From CAWJHE01 sp964614855 (GTDB lineage: Bacteria; Chloroflexota; Anaerolineae; Anaerolineales; UBA4823), in NCBI GenBank assembly GCA_964614855.1, contig CAZTMX010000159.1, positions 1 to 6,598 on the forward strand: DNA of 6,598 bases. The letters are read 5' to 3'. The notes below the pieces were generated by a model. The model was not told the origin of the DNA and did not search any database. It saw only the letters and a program-made list of their open reading frames with translations. A program made the translations under genes and the position numbers. This document shows, piece after piece, positions 5,301-6,598 of this stretch. Positions within the stretch are counted from its first letter, which is position 1. Every line of letters starts with the position of its first letter.

Positions 5301-6434
5301 CCCGATATCCTGCGCAGCCTGCAGCAGGAACCTGAAAAAGCGGCGGCGGAAACCCGCCGCCAGGTGGAGAACACGCTGTACAGCCAAGCCATCACCCGCC
5401 TGATCGGCGCGGTGGAGCGGCGCATCGAAGAACCGCTGGAGATCAACGCCAACCAGGTCGCCCAGGAGAACTGGAATGCGATGGCGAACCAGGTGCTTGA
5501 GAAAACCAGCACGGTGCTGCGCGCACGCCAGGAGCGCTACCTGGGTACAAACGGGCAGATCGCCCGCGACCTGGAGAGCGCCCTGGCACGCCTGCCAGAT
5601 CCAGGCAGCGAGCAAAGCCTGCTCCAGCTGCTGCTGTTGATGCCGCACGGGGCGCGCACCATCTTTGACCGCAAAACGCACCGGAAAAAACTGGAGCGTA
5701 CCAACCGCCTGGAGTATGTGTATCTGATGGCGCAGCTTTTGGAAAACCAGGAGCCGGATGAGATTGCGACGGATGTGCTGGAGCACCTGGAAGAAGCCCA
5801 GGAAGCCGTGGGGCACGCCTGGGGACAGGCAGAACTGACCCGCCTGGGGCAATATTCTCCTTCTGACCTGGGCGAAGGTTTCCGCAAGGCGCTGATTGAA
5901 GCTAACGGCGACCAGGCAGCCGTCTGGATGGAGACCCCGCTGCAGGCGCTTGACCTCGAAGCACGCCGGGCTGTGGGCAGCGAGCTGGGACGCCGGGCGC
6001 TGACAGAGATCTATCGCCAGCTGCTGCTGGGGGTGATCGGTGAATTGTGGGTGGAGTTCCTGACGCAAATGGAGTCGCTGCGTATTTCGATCGGGCTGGA
6101 AGCCTACGCCCAGCGCGACCCATTGGTGCAGTACAAGAGCAAAGCCTATGAGCTTTTCCAGGAGCTGCTGGCAAACATGCGCCTGGGTGTGGTCTCACGC
6201 ATGTTCACCTACCGCCCGCGCAACCTGAGCAGCGTCCAGGCTGGATCACAAGTCAATGAAGAGGATGGTGCGCTGCTAAGCGGAGAAGAGGCAGGCGAGG
6301 GCTATGAGCTGGTAGAAGGGGATGACGAAGAAAGTGGCGGCGGGCAGATGGAGGCAGCCGCCAGCAGCCAGGCTGCTGCTGCACGCCAGCCTGGCTCAGC
6401 GGAAGGCAAGAGGAAACGGAAGCGAAAACGCTAA
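2313..6434 (+). CDS. secA: SecA, preprotein translocase motor ATPase, greatly enlarged form
   Basis: SecA uses ATP hydrolysis to push unfolded secretory proteins through the SecYEG channel. The 1373-residue product contains the full motor. NBD1 has Walker A TGEGKT (104-109, same numbering as E. coli), TVNDYL (130-135) and Walker B DEVD (234-237). The preprotein cross-linking domain spans about 245-404 and ends in GMTGTA (402-407); VDEFTGR (349-355) and RRWSDGLHQAVEAKEG are canonical. NBD2 has VLVGTTS (503-509), TNMAGRGVDIKLGG (643-656) and motif VI QLRGRSARQGD (740-750). The long scaffold helix runs to about 837, and the two-helix finger covers about 1231-1300 with W1246 and AYAQRDP (1264-1270). 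By manual comparison with E. coli SecA (901 residues) there are extra blocks near 157-182, 429-469, 522-610 and 656-722, and the helical wing region (838-1230) is about 250 residues longer. The C-terminus lacks the CXCX8CH/C zinc motif and ends in KRKRKRKR. There is one cysteine (C592). The frame is intact and codon use is even, so the size is not an assembly artefact of two genes. Confidence 0.95.
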   Translation: MLKKFIRIFGGDPNKREVDSLTETIDRINSLEDAYEQLSNSELGAKTAEFRTRLAQGETLDDLTPEAFAAVREASKRTLGLRHYDVQLIGGITLHRGKIAEMRTGEGKTLVATLPLYLNALTGKGVHLITVNDYLARRDARWMAPIFNLLGLSVGVLQMAARTENGRKAFLVDLGKESPHEDQNQLRLVDRVEAYAADITYGTNAEFGFDYLRDNMTMHLQERVQRGHYYAIIDEVDNVLIDEARTPLIISGPAQDEAEWYVRMAQVVRQMRPEDYEISEKDRNVTLTEVGEGHVEEILAMPLRDPERPEDVTLEQARMLGYLEQALRAQHLFHRNKEYLVQGGKVVIVDEFTGRLMPGRRWSDGLHQAVEAKEGVKVQSESVTYATITIQNYFRMYEKLAGMTGTAATEAEEFLKIYSLEVLAIPTNLEYRAMRAGSNLVELEGKDEQGYKYLYYALQDDEERKAIYYKRKDYPDIVFRTEEIKLRAIAREILADHITGRPVLVGTTSVEMSERLSNRLRAEPLKRLALSLLLRQTYIEKNNITEDGRQIQPLLFLNAPLEQLELSEMRKLARELEMPFNAEDPANLEKMCQILNAPSSAAKRLAASLQGGIPHEVLNARKHTEESQIIAGAGAFGAVTIATNMAGRGVDIKLGGELAEEILASVHRVLGRNGYDDPYNMTMEERRQALVKMSPEDYGIYDSEIGFFLQHMEEMEQVHALGGLHVIGSERHDARRIDNQLRGRSARQGDPGASRFFLSMEDQLMRLFGGQQADNMMQRLKIDDALPLEVGLVGRLVEQAQNRVEGANFDMRKHLLEYDDVLNTQRASIYGQRNRIFTKEDLKDDVTDMLRIEVARRVPEALKDEGGPWKLLAWLEQIQPPLSVDGGYFPSYALRLLLHNLLDRLAENPSPQEIKQALLQIAQDALQAEENHHLKSIHNVLEASQDRLQEQLDERLEIVDTYFEGLDQEEEGQPARKTSDVVNELATLTHVPLRLPPDILRSLQQEPEKAAAETRRQVENTLYSQAITRLIGAVERRIEEPLEINANQVAQENWNAMANQVLEKTSTVLRARQERYLGTNGQIARDLESALARLPDPGSEQSLLQLLLLMPHGARTIFDRKTHRKKLERTNRLEYVYLMAQLLENQEPDEIATDVLEHLEEAQEAVGHAWGQAELTRLGQYSPSDLGEGFRKALIEANGDQAAVWMETPLQALDLEARRAVGSELGRRALTEIYRQLLLGVIGELWVEFLTQMESLRISIGLEAYAQRDPLVQYKSKAYELFQELLANMRLGVVSRMFTYRPRNLSSVQAGSQVNEEDGALLSGEEAGEGYELVEGDDEESGGGQMEAAASSQAAAARQPGSAEGKRKRKRKR

Positions 6435-6509
6435 AATTCTGTCCCTCTGCCAGAAGTTTACGCCTGCGCGAGAGCATCCAGCGTCGGGTGACAGAAGGAA
6501 TTCGCGCCG
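6435..6509. other. Short convergent gap with a spaced 7-bp inverted repeat
   Basis: The 75 bases after the secA stop hold no obvious intrinsic terminator for either strand. TTCTGTC (6437-6443) is the reverse complement of GACAGAA (6490-6496), but the 46-base interior makes this a weak hairpin. A minus-strand frame stays open through this gap into the secA antisense; I regard it as chance. Confidence 0.4.
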
Positions 6510-6598
6510 CTAGGGTCCCCAGCGCGGCTGCCAGTCGGATGAGTTGTTGCTGGTCACGCGGAAGACGCGTAAATCCGCCAGACGCAGCACGTAGATTT
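6510..6598 (-). CDS. 3' end of a convergent gene, product unknown (partial)
   Basis: Reading leftward from the right edge, one minus-strand frame is open for 28 codons and ends at a TAG (plus-strand CTA at 6510-6512). The encoded tail ends in SSDWQPRWGP. About 23 of the 28 third positions are G or C, like the two clear genes here, whereas the competing open minus-strand frame is near even. If real, the gene runs off the window and converges on secA with a 75-base gap. I recognise no family from this fragment. The alternative is that the stretch is non-coding or belongs to another frame. Confidence 0.4.
   Translation of the reverse strand, partial: IYVLRLADLRVFRVTSNNSSDWQPRWGP

Noticed and set aside
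4650..6068. Long minus-strand open frame (about 472 codons) antisense to secA
   Set aside because: It lies wholly opposite conserved or in-frame SecA sequence, its translation is rich in Gln/His/Arg typical of the complement of GC-rich coding DNA, and it has no family resemblance. The same holds for the minus-strand frames at 2316-3413 and 3672-4469.
2313..6434. secA as a fusion or misassembly of two genes
   Set aside because: Motifs run in normal SecA order from the N-terminal helix to the two-helix finger in a single uninterrupted frame; the extra length is spread over several insertions rather than a joined block.
6253..6597. Alternative minus-strand frame running from the right edge into the secA 3' end
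   Set aside because: It overlaps about 180 bases of secA in antisense and has near-even GC at third positions, unlike the genes here. The frame ending at 6510 fits better.

Overview
The window looks like housekeeping chromosome from a moderately GC-rich bacterium. My best guess is Chloroflexota (Anaerolineae-like). This rests mainly on the secA gene: its core motifs match SecA well, but the protein is very large (1373 residues) and carries several internal insertions that I associate from memory with SecA of that phylum. No rRNA or other taxonomic marker is present, so the assignment is an inference. Coding regions are GC-rich with mostly G/C third positions, while the intergenic regions are clearly AT-richer. 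No mobile elements, CRISPR arrays, tRNAs or rRNAs were seen.

Layout. Bases 1-408 are a non-coding regulatory region. It holds a perfect CRP-type palindrome (TGTGA-N6-TCACA), a perfect 10-bp inverted repeat just downstream of it, two candidate sigma-70-type promoters, and two small hairpins in the leader, the second touching the Shine-Dalgarno sequence. Bases 409-2169 encode a CstA-family membrane transporter (586 residues). Bases 2170-2312 hold a strong hairpin, probably the end of the cstA transcript, followed by two -10 elements that would drive secA. Bases 2313-6434 encode SecA, the motor ATPase of the Sec protein export pathway. Bases 6510-6598 on the minus strand probably carry the last 28 codons of a gene that runs off the right edge and converges on secA.

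How the parts relate. cstA and secA appear to be separate transcription units that happen to be neighbours; nothing suggests a shared pathway. The cstA upstream region looks like an activator-dependent promoter. A CRP-like site centred at 141.5 lies about 61-63 bp upstream of the start expected from the -10 at 193-198, and that -10 lacks a good -35. This fits the known cAMP-CRP control of cstA in enteric bacteria, where CstA-type proteins import peptides or pyruvate during carbon shortage. The most unusual object is SecA itself: roughly 470 residues longer than the E. coli protein, with most of the extra mass in the helical wing region, no C-terminal zinc-binding motif, and an acidic linker ending in an alternating Lys-Arg tail. 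I found no convincing undescribed multi-gene system; the findings are regulatory and structural oddities.
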